This document shows, piece by piece, positions 49,601 through 60,079 of a DNA stretch of 64,000 bases. The stretch is taken from the NCBI GenBank assembly GCA_949126835.1, contig OX421507.1:27354822-27418821 (forward strand), read 5' to 3'. Every line of letters starts with the position of its first letter. Within the stretch, counting starts at the first letter, position 1. The position numbers and the translations under genes were made by a program. The stretch comes from Anisus vortex (lineage: Eukaryota; Mollusca; Gastropoda; Planorbidae). The notes under the pieces were generated by a model, which was not told the origin of the DNA, made no database searches, and worked only from the letters and a program-made list of their open reading frames with translations.

Positions 49601-51743
49601 CTTTAAAAATATATAAGTAAAGTATTTCGTCGGACCAAATTAATACATAGGTCGGTGAAGCAGCGTTCACCGGTTTCTGTGGCCACGGCATACTAGGTAA
49701 TTATGTGGCCAGTCCAACGCACAGCCGGTCTTACTTTACACCAGCTAAGGTCAGGTACCCATCAGTGCTGGGTAGACTCAGGGAAACCCACGATGATTCG
49801 AACCCAGTACCTTCGGTACGCCAGCCGAACGCGCTGCCCCTCGGCCTCCGTGGCCCATACAAAATATATATTAATGGTTTAAATGTTTTGACTATAATTT
49901 AAATACAACAAAACAATGCATTAACTTTATTTTTGTGTTTTTGTAATTTAAATACAACAAAACAATGCATTAACTTTATTTTGTGTTTTTGTAATTTAAA
50001 TACAACAAAACAATGCATTAACTTTATTTTTGTGTTTTTGTAATTTAAATACAACAAAACAATGCATTAACTTTATTTTTGTGTTTTTGTAATTTAAATA
50101 CAACAAAACAATGCATTAACTTTATTTTGTGTTTTTGTAATTTAAATACAACAAAACAATGCATTAACTTTATTTTTGTGTTTTTGTAATTTAAATACAA
50201 CAAAACAATGCATTAACTTTATTTTGTGTTTTTGTAATTTAAATACAACAAAACAATGCATTAACTTTATTTTGTGTTTTTGTAATTTAAATACAACAAA
50301 ACAATGCATTAATTTTATTTTGTGTTTTTGTAATTTAAATACAACAAAACAATGCATTAATTTTATTTTGTGTTTTTGTAATTTAAATACAACAAAACAA
50401 TGCATTAACTTTATTTTGTGTTTTTGTAATTTAAATACAACAAAACAATGCATTAATTTTATTTTGTGTTTTTGTAATTTAAAAACAACAAAACAATGCA
50501 TTAATTTTATTTTGTGTTTTTGTAATTTAAATACAACAAAACAATGCATTAATTTTATTTTGTGTTTTTGTAATTTAAATACAACAAAACAATGCATTAA
50601 TTTTATTTTGTGTTTTTGTAATTTAAATACAACAAAACAATGCATTAATTTTATTTTGTGTTTTTGTAATTTAAATACAACAAAACAATGCATTAATTTT
50701 ATTTTGTGTTTTTGTAATTTAAATACAACAAAACAATGCATTAACTTTATTTTGTGTTTTTGTAATTTAAATACAACAAAACAATGCATTAATTTTATTT
50801 TGTGTTTTTGTAATTTAAAAACAACAAAACAATGCATTAATTTTATTTTGTGTTTTTGTAATTTAAATACAACAAAACAATGCATTAATTTTATTTTTTG
50901 TTTTTGTAATTTAAATACAACAAAACAATGCATTAATTTTATTTTGTGTTTTTGTAATTTAAATACAACAAAACAATGCATTAACTTTATTTTGTGTTTT
51001 TGTAATTTAAATACAACAAAACAATGCATTAATTTTATTTTGTGTTTTTGTAATTTAAATACAACAAAACAATGCATTAATTTTATTTTGTGTTTTTGTA
51101 ATTTAAATACAACAAAACAATGCATTAACTTTATTTTGTGTTTTTGTAATTTAAATACAACAAAACAATGCATTAATTTTATTTTGTGTTTTTGTAATTT
51201 AAATACAACAAAACAATGCATTAAGTTTATTTTGTGTTTTTGTAATTTAAATACAACAAAACAATGCATTAATTTTATTTTGTGTTTTTGTAATTTAAAT
51301 ACAACAAAACAATGCATTAATTTTATTTTGTGTTTTTGTAATTTAAATTCAAGAAAATGGTTGACCATTGTATTATGTTTGTTCTGTAGATAGGTCATCA
51401 TAATCCACCCTACTAAGCTATAGCCTATTATTAACGAATACATACAAACTATGATTGTATACAATTTATCATGCAAAAGTAAAAAACAAAAACAAAATTG
51501 TTGTTATTGTTACTTTGTTCATCAAAGGGTTGGAATTTTTTCTTCTTATTTCTCTAACAGGCGTCGAAAGTTATCCCAATACCTAATGTAGCTAGAGTAA
51601 CAATTGACGTGGAAGATGCCACACATCACGCTGGAGTCTGCCCAACAGTGAAAGAAAGCCAAATGATTGGCTGGTTCGCAGACCCTCTGAGGATACCGCA
51701 ATGCCGTCTAAGGAGTTGGCCCAAAAACTACAGCTTTGTCTGA
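46638..51743 (+). CDS. Unrecognised small protein, 122 aa, three exons (candidate gene)
   Basis: Exons 46638-46705 (ATG at 46638), 47798-47915 and 51561-51743 (TGA) join as 68+118+183 nt, with phases 2 and 0 that match at both junctions and GT-AG borders. The protein starts MVGSGYDCPEIAYTEPTPAW and continues SWGLDYEGVLRRGDELQQRK, RLPCAATLFDVQNQASKVIP, DVEDATHHAGVCPTVKESQM and IGWFADPLRIPQCRLRSWPK, ending NYSFV. It has no signal peptide or membrane segment; four cysteines are present. I do not recognise a family. Its size and short Pro/Trp/Arg-rich stretches recall small axonemal or sperm proteins, but that is only a guess. Support is the three-way phase agreement and codon-like sequence in an otherwise AT-rich region; the exon 2 donor (CAG|GTTCGA) is weak. 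Intron 1 holds a LINE tail, a SINE and a 30-bp array. Intron 2 (3.6 kb) holds a dispersed repeat, a SINE and a 48-bp array. Confidence 0.6.
46875..47062 (+). mobile_element. LINE 3'-end fragment
   Basis: Carries ttttttcccgagtggcactc, gcctgaacaaaccaggaaaa and the tail agaaggagcgtctgtaatgt at about 47032-47051, the 23-24 kb LINE family. It lies in intron 1 of the candidate gene. Confidence 0.82.
47105..47530 (+). mobile_element. SINE family C copy 2, expanded by an internal minisatellite
   Basis: A B-box-like gggtttgaatcttggtgaa lies near 47145-47163, and the downstream body (atgacatgcccaccgaaact at about 47469) matches 14275-14475. A 30-bp array is wedged between them. Confidence 0.6.
47176..47388. 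repeat. 30-bp minisatellite, 7 copies
   Basis: The unit gggtctgatggtgccccaga + cactacctac repeats seven times with no visible change, so it is recent. Open frames through it (for example GSDGAPDTTY repeated) follow from the 30-bp period. Confidence 0.92.
48505..49495 (+). repeat. Dispersed repeat, copy 1 (partner at 63205-64000)
   Basis: Matches 63205-64000 in the same orientation over most of its length: for example aggatgttgactttgatgtg, tgacacatgtgcccaatac and caatgctcatcaaacaaata. No coding potential or terminal repeats were recognised, so it may be an unclassified transposon or a segmental duplicate. Copy 1 contains an expanded 45-bp array; copy 2 has about one unit there. Confidence 0.8.
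48697..48925. repeat. 45-bp minisatellite, about 5 copies
   Basis: The unit aacattgtgcctcatgttat + gtgtcagctcacctcagtat + gggcg repeats inside dispersed-repeat copy 1. Confidence 0.9.
49630..49858 (-). mobile_element. SINE family B copy
   Basis: On the minus strand a tRNA-like head (B-box-like gggttcgaatcatcg) is followed by a body matching 18475-18855 (plus strand aaggtcaggtacccatcagt, agcagcgttcaccggtttct). The three copies define the family. Confidence 0.82.
49891..51352. repeat. 48-bp minisatellite, about 30 copies
   Basis: The unit aatttaaatacaacaaaaca + atgcattaattttattttgt + gtttttgt repeats about 30 times. The first copies are 49 bp because of an extra T; later ones are 48 bp and nearly identical. 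Because 48 is a multiple of three and the unit lacks stops in one frame of each strand, long frames stay open on both strands (up to 444 codons). I regard these as non-genic. It lies in intron 2 of the candidate gene. Confidence 0.95.
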
Positions 51744-52181
51744 TGCTCTCTGTGAACTTGGTCCCAAAACTACAGCTTTGTCTGGCGCTTTAGTAATGAA
51801 GGCATCACGTTTCTTAGACTACGAGTTCCATCAATCATAGTATATGAACAATTAACAAATTAAAACATTTTCACTGAACATACATTAAGTCCCACTTATA
51901 ACAATATAAAAACATTTATATAATTAAATTAACTCTCTGTAGTTTTTAGGCGCATATTTTTTATTATCTTTTCTTTTTAATTACATTTATGAATTAAATT
52001 ACATTAATTGAACAACAAAGTGTATAAACTTATCATAGCCTATTAGTTGATATTGTTATAATAAAGTAAAAACTTGTGCAGTAAAAATTGTTGTTCTTTA
52101 ATTTCGTTAAACTTATATTGTTTGTACATAAGAACTTATGATTAAATAAGAATTATGGGGACAAGTTCAGTTAGTCAATAT
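51744..52181. other. 3' region of the candidate gene
   Basis: The end of the coding exon (cccaaaaactacagctttgt) is repeated about 40 bp downstream (cccaaaactacagctttgtc at 51763). The rest is AT-rich with aataaa-like words near 52060; no other feature seen. Confidence 0.5.
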
Positions 52182-52300
52182 CCAGTGCCCTCACATAAAA
52201 GGGGCGGGGGGTGACAAAGGGAGCATATAGCAGTTAGAGTATGCAAGTGGGCGTCGACACTTTTTCCCTGGGGCGCTACATAAGCTAGTGTGGGTTCTGT
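52182..52300. mobile_element. Short hAT MITE, degenerate
   Basis: cagtgccctcacataaaagg at the left and gcgctacataagctagtgtg + ggttctg at the right resemble the ends of the element at 32276-35192. The target duplication is not clear. Confidence 0.5.
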
Positions 52301-52890
52301 CCAATGGGCTCTGCTTTCTGGCATCATGTCCCGTCCAACTGAATCTTTTCCTTTTAACCCGGTCTGCCCTTGTTGGTAAATCACACCTTTTGACTTTTTC
52401 GTTTTTGATGTGATCGGAGTAACTTATGTCCAGAATCTTCGTTAAACAATTTGGATAAAATACATTTATGCTGTGCGTTATCATCTTAGTTAGGGTCGAC
52501 AACCTACGAAAAGCGCGCATGACTTGGCACGCATAGTTACTGGCCATCCCCAACAAGTTGATTGACGCCTGCAAGCGCTATTAAAAGATATAGGTGTAGA
52601 AGTCGGAAACTGGGAGAACTTAGCTCAGGACAGAAGTAGTTGGAAGAGTACCCTAAACACCGGAATAAATGCTGCATTGGGCAAACTTCGTCTTCTAGCC
52701 AAGGCTAAAAGATTAGCAAAGAAAAGAAAAGAATATAAATCGCCCCTCCCAGCTTTCAAGTGCCAGTGATGCAACAGAGTACGTCGTTCAAGGAAAGGAT
52801 TCCAGAGCCACAGCAAATGCTGCAAAGCTGCCGAAAACACAAAGGCGCACAACTGAACGTCTTTCGAGCAAGTTTCGAGACTATAGAGCC
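52301..52890. mobile_element. LINE and hAT-end relics
   Basis: Minus strand at about 52300-52480 gives CLTKILDISYSDHIKNEKV, a LINE C-terminal segment. Plus strand at 52495-52545 (agggtcgacaacctacgaaa) resembles the left end of the hAT at 31807. Plus strand at 52560-52890 gives WENLAQDRSSWKSTLNTGIN and a decayed terminal zinc-finger-like stretch (CNRVRRSRKGFQSHSKCC), typical of another LINE C-terminus. All are fragments. Confidence 0.6.
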
Positions 52891-53303
52891 AACGATGATA
52901 AAACTATGTAAAATTGTTTAGCTTCCGCTATCCTCACTTTGCACATACAAATAATAATATATTAAGTTATTAAGGAGTCTATCCTTTCTTTTTATAGATT
53001 AGTGTTGTAAACATTGCTATTTTCTCAGTTCTAATTTTGTATATTTCTTATCGTATCTCGTATCTTATTATTTATCCGAAAAGTTACACATTTAACGATC
53101 TCCACTTTGTCCACCAAAAATCATTAATTAATTAATTTAATTAATTATTGTTTCCTTATGTTGCGTACGTGGATGCCTTTTGATTTCTTTCTTAATCTTC
53201 TCCTATACATGCCTTTAGTGTAAGCACATTATAAGAACGTACTGAACTCATAATTAATTGTCTTATCGCTGTGTCGTGCAGTGAATCATTTACAAAACAC
53301 ACA
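52891..53303. other. Upstream region of the expansin-like gene
   Basis: AT-rich; contains the promoter by position, but I identify no core element. gtcgtgcag|tgaatc at about 53272-53286 could be the acceptor of a 5' UTR intron just before the ATG. Confidence 0.4.
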
Positions 53304-56300
53304 ATGTTACAACCAAGTGGTGTGTTGATTTTGATAGGATTAGCCTTAATCCAGGGTAAGTACAACTTTTATTCATTTTTTCCTATTTACCTTTCAAGTA
53401 ATATTGGACAGAATACAATCATGCTTAGTAATAAATAATCACAATTTCAATGGACTCTAAATGTAACTACCAAAGGTGAACTTAAACATATGTAATTAGC
53501 ATCGTAAAATATTTGAACTGGTTAGTCAGCAATATTATTTCATTTCTTATATCGATATCACAAAAGATTTAGTTCTTTTTTTCCACAAATGGAGTCTAAC
53601 AATGCATTAAAAAGTGTACCGTTTGGTATCATGGCTTTTAAAATTTAAAATGGAAAAATATTTAAGAACAAAACATAGGGACGAATATTTACTAATAATT
53701 ATTTATCTATTTATTTCTTATGCTTTTTATTTGTTTTTATATTATACAATATATACCTATCACCTACCTATCTATTATATATAATATCTTGGCCTATCTA
53801 TATATCTATAAAGCTATATATCTGTCTTTCTATCTATTTTTCTTTCTACCAATCTATGTATCTAGCAATCTATTTATTTACATGTTTTTCTATCTATGTA
53901 TCTATCTATCTGATCTGTCTAATCTATCTATCTACCACTGTGTTTCCCTGCCTACATGTCACTCGGTCAGTGTTTGTCTACGTATTTCATTCCACAGCCC
54001 AACCAGGTGTGAGAAACCAACAAGTTTTGGATTTGTTCAGTAAAAGTTTCAACGGTGATGTAAGTTGAACTATAACTTGGAATGATTACAACAATAAATA
54101 CAAAAATATCCTAAGTCCTATTGGAAAAGTTTAACAGTGATATAGAGCCGATATTTTTATCCTGCATCCTTTGTGGTGTATTTTCTCTACGAGAAAACGC
54201 AATAAATATTTTTGTCTGCACAAATAATCTCTAAGACTCTAAGTGTAAGTCTCAATCCATTATAAGGACAATTCTAAATATACAAAATACACTAAATCTT
54301 ATTATTTAAAAATGCTTTTCACATATAACAAACGCCATAGTTATTTATATAATTATCTATTTATTTGAGAGTTGTAGTCTATTTCAACTGTACCACACAC
54401 ACAAAAAAAAAAAAAAAAATTAAGGAAAGGAAAGCTAGTGTGAAATAGTAGTAAAAAGAATGAATTTTTATCTTATTTCAAGAGAAGTACATATTTGTTG
54501 GAGTGAGATGTTAGTTTCAGAATACATATCAAACATAATTTATCAGCTGTTAAACTATTTAATTTATTTTACTAAAATATGCTGAACCATAATGTGCAGG
54601 CTATTCACAGAATTCACTCCTCTTGGACGTTTTCCTCTTCTATATTATGGCACCAAATCGGTTTTCATATCATGCACTTTTTTTTTCTTCCCTACAAGTC
54701 AATCTGGCCTTGCATTAAATTTTATCACGTTGTACAAGAATTTGATGATGGTGTTTAACAGTTAAAACTCTTATAAATATAGGGAACATATTATGGTCAA
54801 GGAACAGGAGGCACCTGCCAATATGGACGCCCGCTCCCTCCTGCGGCAACTGACCAGAAAATAACAGCCCTGGTAGCTCTCAACCGACCACAGTTTCTAA
54901 ACTCATTAACTTGTGGCATCTGTCTGAAGGTAACGTTTTATTTTCTGCAGTTTTTTCCCCATTAATTAAGTTCATTTTCGTTGCAAGGAGTTATAGGATA
55001 GATTTAACTGTTAAAGAATTGGCCTATTAGATAAAACTGTAAGTAATATTATTATAATAAAAATAATTAAAACAGGACTTATTGGATTTTTTTGGGGATG
55101 AGACGGTGAAATAGGCGTAAAATCCATTTAATAAGAACGCGGATGAACTAAATGTGTTAGCAATATGAACCAATTAGTAGGTTGTAGCGGTGTTTAATCA
55201 TTTATTGGCCTGTTATTTAGCGTTAATAAATAATTAGTAAATCTATAAATTATTGTAATCATACAGTAAAAATATTTGCATATCAAAACTTACTTTTAAA
55301 CTAATTGTCAGTTAATTCTTAATTGTATTTACGCATATACGTTACTTTTTAACTAAGTTTACCGCACGTTTTTAATATAAATATTTGCTGACTTTGCATA
55401 TTTTTACCAGTTTTCTTTTATTTATGACGTTGATTGTTACGTCCTCGGTATTTAAGTGTACGGAAAGGATGACGTCGATTGTGACGTCCTCGGTATTTAA
55501 GTGTACGGAAAGGATGACGTCGATTGTGACGTCCTCGGTATTTAAGTGTACGGAAAGGATGACGTCGATTGTGACGTCCTCGGTATTTAAGTGGTTTTAA
55601 AAAAAAGAAAAAAATCAGTAAAAAATCAGTAGTCAGTAAAACAAAATTTGTCAAATATAAAAAATAGAGATCATATAATACGCAAGTTCTTAAGTTTGTA
55701 CGCAAGGAATGGGTTGCATGAACAAACCAGGAAAACCAGTAACTTAATACCATTTAAAACACTAATAGAAATGCAGGACTAGATTGAAACCGCGGATAAT
55801 CGTAGGATGCAATAAGCGTAGAAGGAGCGTCTGTAATGTATAAGATAAGATACTGTTGGCTTTAATGCCTACATTTGATTAGACTGAATAGTGTAAAAAA
55901 AGCTTAAAGTCAGAATGGTCGCAAAATGGGGAGGGGTGTGTAGCGTGACATATTACTAATACAGTCCACCATCTGGCAACACCCCTGATGCTGACACTGG
56001 TGTGTGTTTATCTATAGGTTACTGGCAGTGGGCGTGGATCAGGTGCTAACCCCATTACTGGGGAGCATATCGTCTTCGTCAAAGATTTGTGTCCAGAATG
56101 TCATGCAGGTAATGTCTAAAGTACAATGGTTTCCATTCTTAACTCTTTCCAAGCGTTTTACCATACTATATGCCCATACACTATAGCCCGACGTGATGTT
56201 ATGTATGGAAAGAGTTAATTTTAACTATCTTATTTATTTTATTTAATAAACTCTTTAAAAAAGTACGAAGTACTAATTTAGAAATCAAAGTGTAGTTAAA

Positions 56301-59195
56301 AGAACAAGATGTTTTTTTCTTTTTAAAAGTTTTTTCCTGTTGTGGTAGTTGTTTTGCCTGTTGTTATAGTTGTTTTGCCTGTTGTGGTAGTTGTTTTGCC
56401 TGTTGTGATAGTTGTTTTACCTGTTGTGGTAGTTGTTTTGCCTGTTGTTATAGTTGTTTTGCCTGTTGTGATAGTTGTTTTACCTGTTGTGGTAGTTGTT
56501 TTACCTGTTGTGGTAGTTGTTTTGCCTGTTGTTATAGTTGTTTTGCCTGTTGTTATAGTTGTTTTGCCTGTTGTTATAGTTGTTTTGCCTGTTGTTATAG
56601 TTGTTTTGCCTGTTGTGATAGTTGTTTTACCTGTTGTGGTAGTTGTTTGCCTGTTGTTATAGTTGTTTTGCCTGTTGTGATAGTTGTTTTACCTGTTGTG
56701 GTAGTTGTTTGCCTGTTGTTATAGTTGTTTTGCCTGTTGTGATAGTTGTTTTACCTGTTGTGGTAGTTGTTTGCCTGTTGTTATAGTTGTTTTGCCTGTT
56801 GTTATAGTTGTTTTGCCTGTTGTTATAGTTGTTTTGCCTGTTGTTATAGTTGTTTTGCCTGTTGTTATAGTTGTTTTACCTGTTGTGGTAGTTGTTTGCC
56901 TGTTGTTATAGTTGTTTTGCCTGTTGTGGTAGTTGTTTTGCCTGTTGTGGTAGTTGTTTTGCCTGTTGTGGTAGTTGTTTTGCCTGTTGTGGTAGTTGTT
57001 TTGCCTGTTGTGGTAGTTGTTTTGCCTGTTGTGGTAGTTGTTTTGCCTGTTGTGGTAGTTGTTTTGCCTGTTGTGGTAGTTGTTTTGCCTGTTGTGATAG
57101 CCAACCCCAGCTTTCACGCAAGATTTCTTCTAGGAATTTCGTTAGAATTTAGTCAGTTGGAATTTGTGCGTAATTTTAATAACATTTTAGTAATGAAATA
57201 CTTTAAGTCAGCGATGTGATTAGAACGTTTTGATAATGATAGAATGTCATTGTATTCATGTCTTTATCGAAAAAAAAACCTATTAAGCTCAGCCTACAAT
57301 CGCACAAAGTTATCGTAATAAACGCCGATCCTGTTTAATTTAATTATACAGTGTTTTTGAAAAAAAAGAATTAATTAACAGATTTCATGACCTGTTGTTT
57401 CAGGTGGGGTGTGACAAATGAATTTGTTTTCGCAATCTCGAGAACACAGATCTTGAACTTTGCTGAAAGAATGATTCGAATTTAAAAACCACTATGGCAG
57501 CGATTCAATACTTAGATATCCTCTCATTTAATTTCTACTGACTCATTTCTTGATGACGCTTGAAACTGATTCAATTCGTCGATGAATTGAATCATCATTC
57601 TTTTTGAAAAACCCTGTTTAATTTCTTTTATAAATATATATCCCTAAAATAAAAATAAAAATCTATCTTATTTAGGTGATGTGGACTTTGCACTTAATGG
57701 AGATGGCCGATGGGGAATATCCATTCGAGCTGTCCAGTGTCCGGTCGGAAGCACAACAATTCAGTACGCTTTCCAGGGAAGTAACCCTTGGTATTTGAAA
57801 CTGCAGATTCGCAATGCCAGGTAAAGAAAGCATTTGAACCATCCGATTTTCTCTAGAACCATTCCTAGACCCAGACCTATTTGTTAGTAACTTACAACTG
57901 AAAACTTCTCAACAGAAATATGGCGTTCTAGTAATTCTTACACATCATTCTTCTTCTGGGTAACATATGTTTTTGTTTTATTATTAGCTACAATCAATTG
58001 CTTTTAAATCTCAGTGAAACAAAGTTAACCTCATATGTTTCATTCTATTTTCTCTTCACGTGCCATTTAAAAATTTAAAAAAAGTACTTAATCTCTTCCA
58101 TACAAGGTGCTGAGAGTAAAACGAGAAATTTAGTCTTTAATTTAATATCTTAGAATGGTTCAGCTCTAATTATACAAAACATTTGTTGTATAGGTTGTAA
58201 AAAACGTCTAGAACCAGTTCAGAAATTTAAAAAAACCTAATACTAAAATAATGCCAAAGCAGCAAAGGTCTCTTTTATAAAATAATAATGTCTTTGTATT
58301 TTTTTTAGATCGCCTGATAGTTAAATAATGGCATCGTTGAAAGAATACGTTGCATAAACAAGTTAATCAATAAACAGCTTATCGTTACATCATTTAACAA
58401 CCGTTTATGCAAATTGAAAGATTGATTGGTGAACTAAATGAAACGAAAATAAAATTTCTCCGTTCTATATTTCCAGAATTCCCATCACTGGAGTTCAAGT
58501 ACAGAGGAGCAATGCCTGGGTCACCATGACCCACAGCGAAGATGGTTACTGGCTGCTGAGTGACGGCCGTGAGATGCCCGCCGGAGCATTTGGGATACGT
58601 CTAACAGCGGCCAACGGACAAGTCCTAGAGGACACGGTGCCAAGAATAGGTCAGACATTTAAAAAACAAATGACAACCAAACGTCATCAGTGCATTTGTC
58701 ATCAGTATAAACTAAAACTAGGGGGCGTGAAACATTGTTTGTCATCGGGCCGTATAAGGAATTTGATATAACTAGACGGGTAAAATATACTGAGAATTCC
58801 ATTTATATTAATAATACAGTGGTACCTGAGGTGACGAGCTTAATTCTTGACAGAACTTGTTTCGTAACCTGAAACATTCAATCAATAAAATAGAGACAAT
58901 CCGTTCAAGAATCGTTTTTTTTTAAAAATAAATTCCGGTCGTTTACATGACAAAACGAAAAGAATACGAGTGCGTCACGGTTTAATTAAAGAAGCAGAAA
59001 GTAGCCAAATAAATTAAAAGTAAAATATAGAAAGATTTAGTCTATCATTTTTACCAAAACAATCATGGGAAACGTTTCACTTTAATTCTTTGTTATTTCT
59101 GAATCAGTAGTTTCGTGTTGCTATTTCTTGGCAGTCAAGTGTAAATCTTTCTGCACCAAGAAAATATAAATGAAAATTAGTCGTTAAGACTTGCA

Positions 59196-59239
<44 letters not shown>

Positions 59240-60079
59240 GTCTCTCTCTCTTTTGCCTTCATTCGTAACCCGAGGTACTGTTTGTTACACGAGATAAACT
59301 GTTTTAGGTTGTTCGTAACCCGAATAGTTCGTGATCTGAGGCGTTCGTTACCCGAGGTACCCCTTTACAAATGAAATTCGAAGCTATAATAATTGCTGTT
59401 AGAAGTAAGCTTTGTGGGGTTCACAGTTAAAAGCTTTTCTAGTCGTTTTATTGCCCGCGGAAAGCCCGTTGCACGCCTTTGAACGTAATACCGTTTAACT
59501 CCCCCCCCCTCCCCTCACACACAGCGAGTTACTTTAATATCTACCAAAACCGACTTTATAACGAAGGCTATAATTTTACTTTCGAGGTCACAGTGATGGA
59601 CTAAGTATTCAGTACTTATAGCACTGACGATATATTTATTACTGATATCAACTTAATATAGAGGCTTTTCAGTACTAATATTAAACACGCATTGCCCTAT
59701 AGGTCTAATTAATATGCCTTACTTAGCCTACTATAGCTAATATTGGTAGCTTTAGGCCTAGGCTTATAAGTAAATCTTGAAACGTATTGACCCAATATTT
59801 AATACTTACCTTTGTTATTAAGTTCGAATAAGCCAATATTTGATACTTAGGTTATAGCATATACATAATAATATAGACCTATTTAACAATTAGACAACTA
59901 GTTGATATTTAATACTTATCGCATATATGTATGCATTTTAATACATAATTATAGTATATTTAAAGCAAAGACAATGCATATTTCGTTGTTGTTGATTTTA
60001 CATTACAGACAATAATAATATTTTGGAAGGAGGTCGTCGAGTTCAGGTTCCTTTTGATTCCTCCTTACCTTCTGCTTAG
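53304..60079 (+). CDS. Secreted expansin-like protein (complete, 7 coding exons)
   Basis: Exons 53304-53355, 53998-54059, 54783-54929, 56018-56108, 57676-57820, 58477-58649 and 60009-60079 join in phase to 741 nt, 246 aa plus TAG. A signal peptide (MLQPSGVLILIGLALIQA) is followed by a double-psi beta-barrel domain at about residues 37-140: GTYYGQGTGGTCQYG, LTCGICLKVTG, VFVKDLCPECHAGDVDFAL and WGISIRAVQCPVG. Asp110 and Asp121 sit where bacterial EXLX1 has its two conserved aspartates, and paired cysteines match plant-type expansins. A CBM63-like domain follows at about 145-246: SNPWYLKLQIRNA, WVTMTHSEDGYWLL, FGIRLTAANGQVLEDTVPRI and the tail VQVPFDSSLPSA. Trp156/Tyr157 and Tyr190/Trp191 could form the aromatic cellulose-binding face. 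Expansins loosen cellulose networks without hydrolysis, so a role in digesting plant or algal walls is inferred. Introns contain four arrays or microsatellites, a LINE tail and two MITEs. Part of its 5' end is duplicated downstream. Confidence 0.9.
53700..53935. repeat. Degenerate (tatc)n microsatellite in expansin intron 1
   Basis: Imperfect tatctatc-type repeats run up to about 60 bp before exon 2. The same arrangement recurs at 62876-63128 upstream of a remnant of the exon 2 acceptor. Confidence 0.8.
55425..55600. repeat. 45-bp minisatellite with TGACGTC motifs, 4 copies
   Basis: The unit gacgtcgattgtgacgtcct + cggtatttaagtgtacggaa + aggat repeats about four times in expansin intron 3. 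Each unit has two gacgtc boxes resembling CREB-type half sites. Confidence 0.88.
55690..55850 (+). mobile_element. LINE 3'-end fragment
   Basis: aatgggttgcatgaacaaac, aggaaaaccagtaacttaat and the tail agaaggagcgtctgtaatgt belong to the 23-24 kb LINE family. It lies in expansin intron 3. Confidence 0.82.
56139..56218. mobile_element. 80-bp TTAA-flanked MITE
   Basis: ttaactctttcca at the left and tggaaagagttaa at the right are perfect inverted repeats over 13 bp including the TTAA targets. It lies 30 bp downstream of the exon 4 donor of the expansin gene and is related to the ends of 30003-31702. Confidence 0.8.
56336..57100. repeat. 21-bp minisatellite, about 36 copies
   Basis: The unit gttgttttgcctgttgtggta and variants (gata, tata; acc for gcc) repeat through expansin intron 4. 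A few 20-bp units shift the frame. In the transcript it is a long UG/U-rich tract with a TAG in every unit. Long open frames on both strands are by-products. Confidence 0.93.
58817..59365. mobile_element. Mariner-like MITE with internal (tc)n
   Basis: Left cagtggtacctgagg and right cccgaggtaccccttt are imperfect inverted repeats with TA on both sides (58815-58816, 59366-59367). Inside are more ttcgtaacccgagg words and a (tc)n microsatellite near 59200-59250. It lies in expansin intron 6. Confidence 0.7.

Noticed and set aside
50142..51476. Long open frames on both strands of the 48-bp array (up to 444 codons)
   Set aside because: They follow from a stop-free period divisible by three; there is no unique domain and frames exist on both strands.
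56342..57219. Overlapping VVVLPVV-, CFACCGS- and NYHNRQN-type repeat frames
   Set aside because: All arise from one 21-bp repeat read in different frames inside expansin intron 4.
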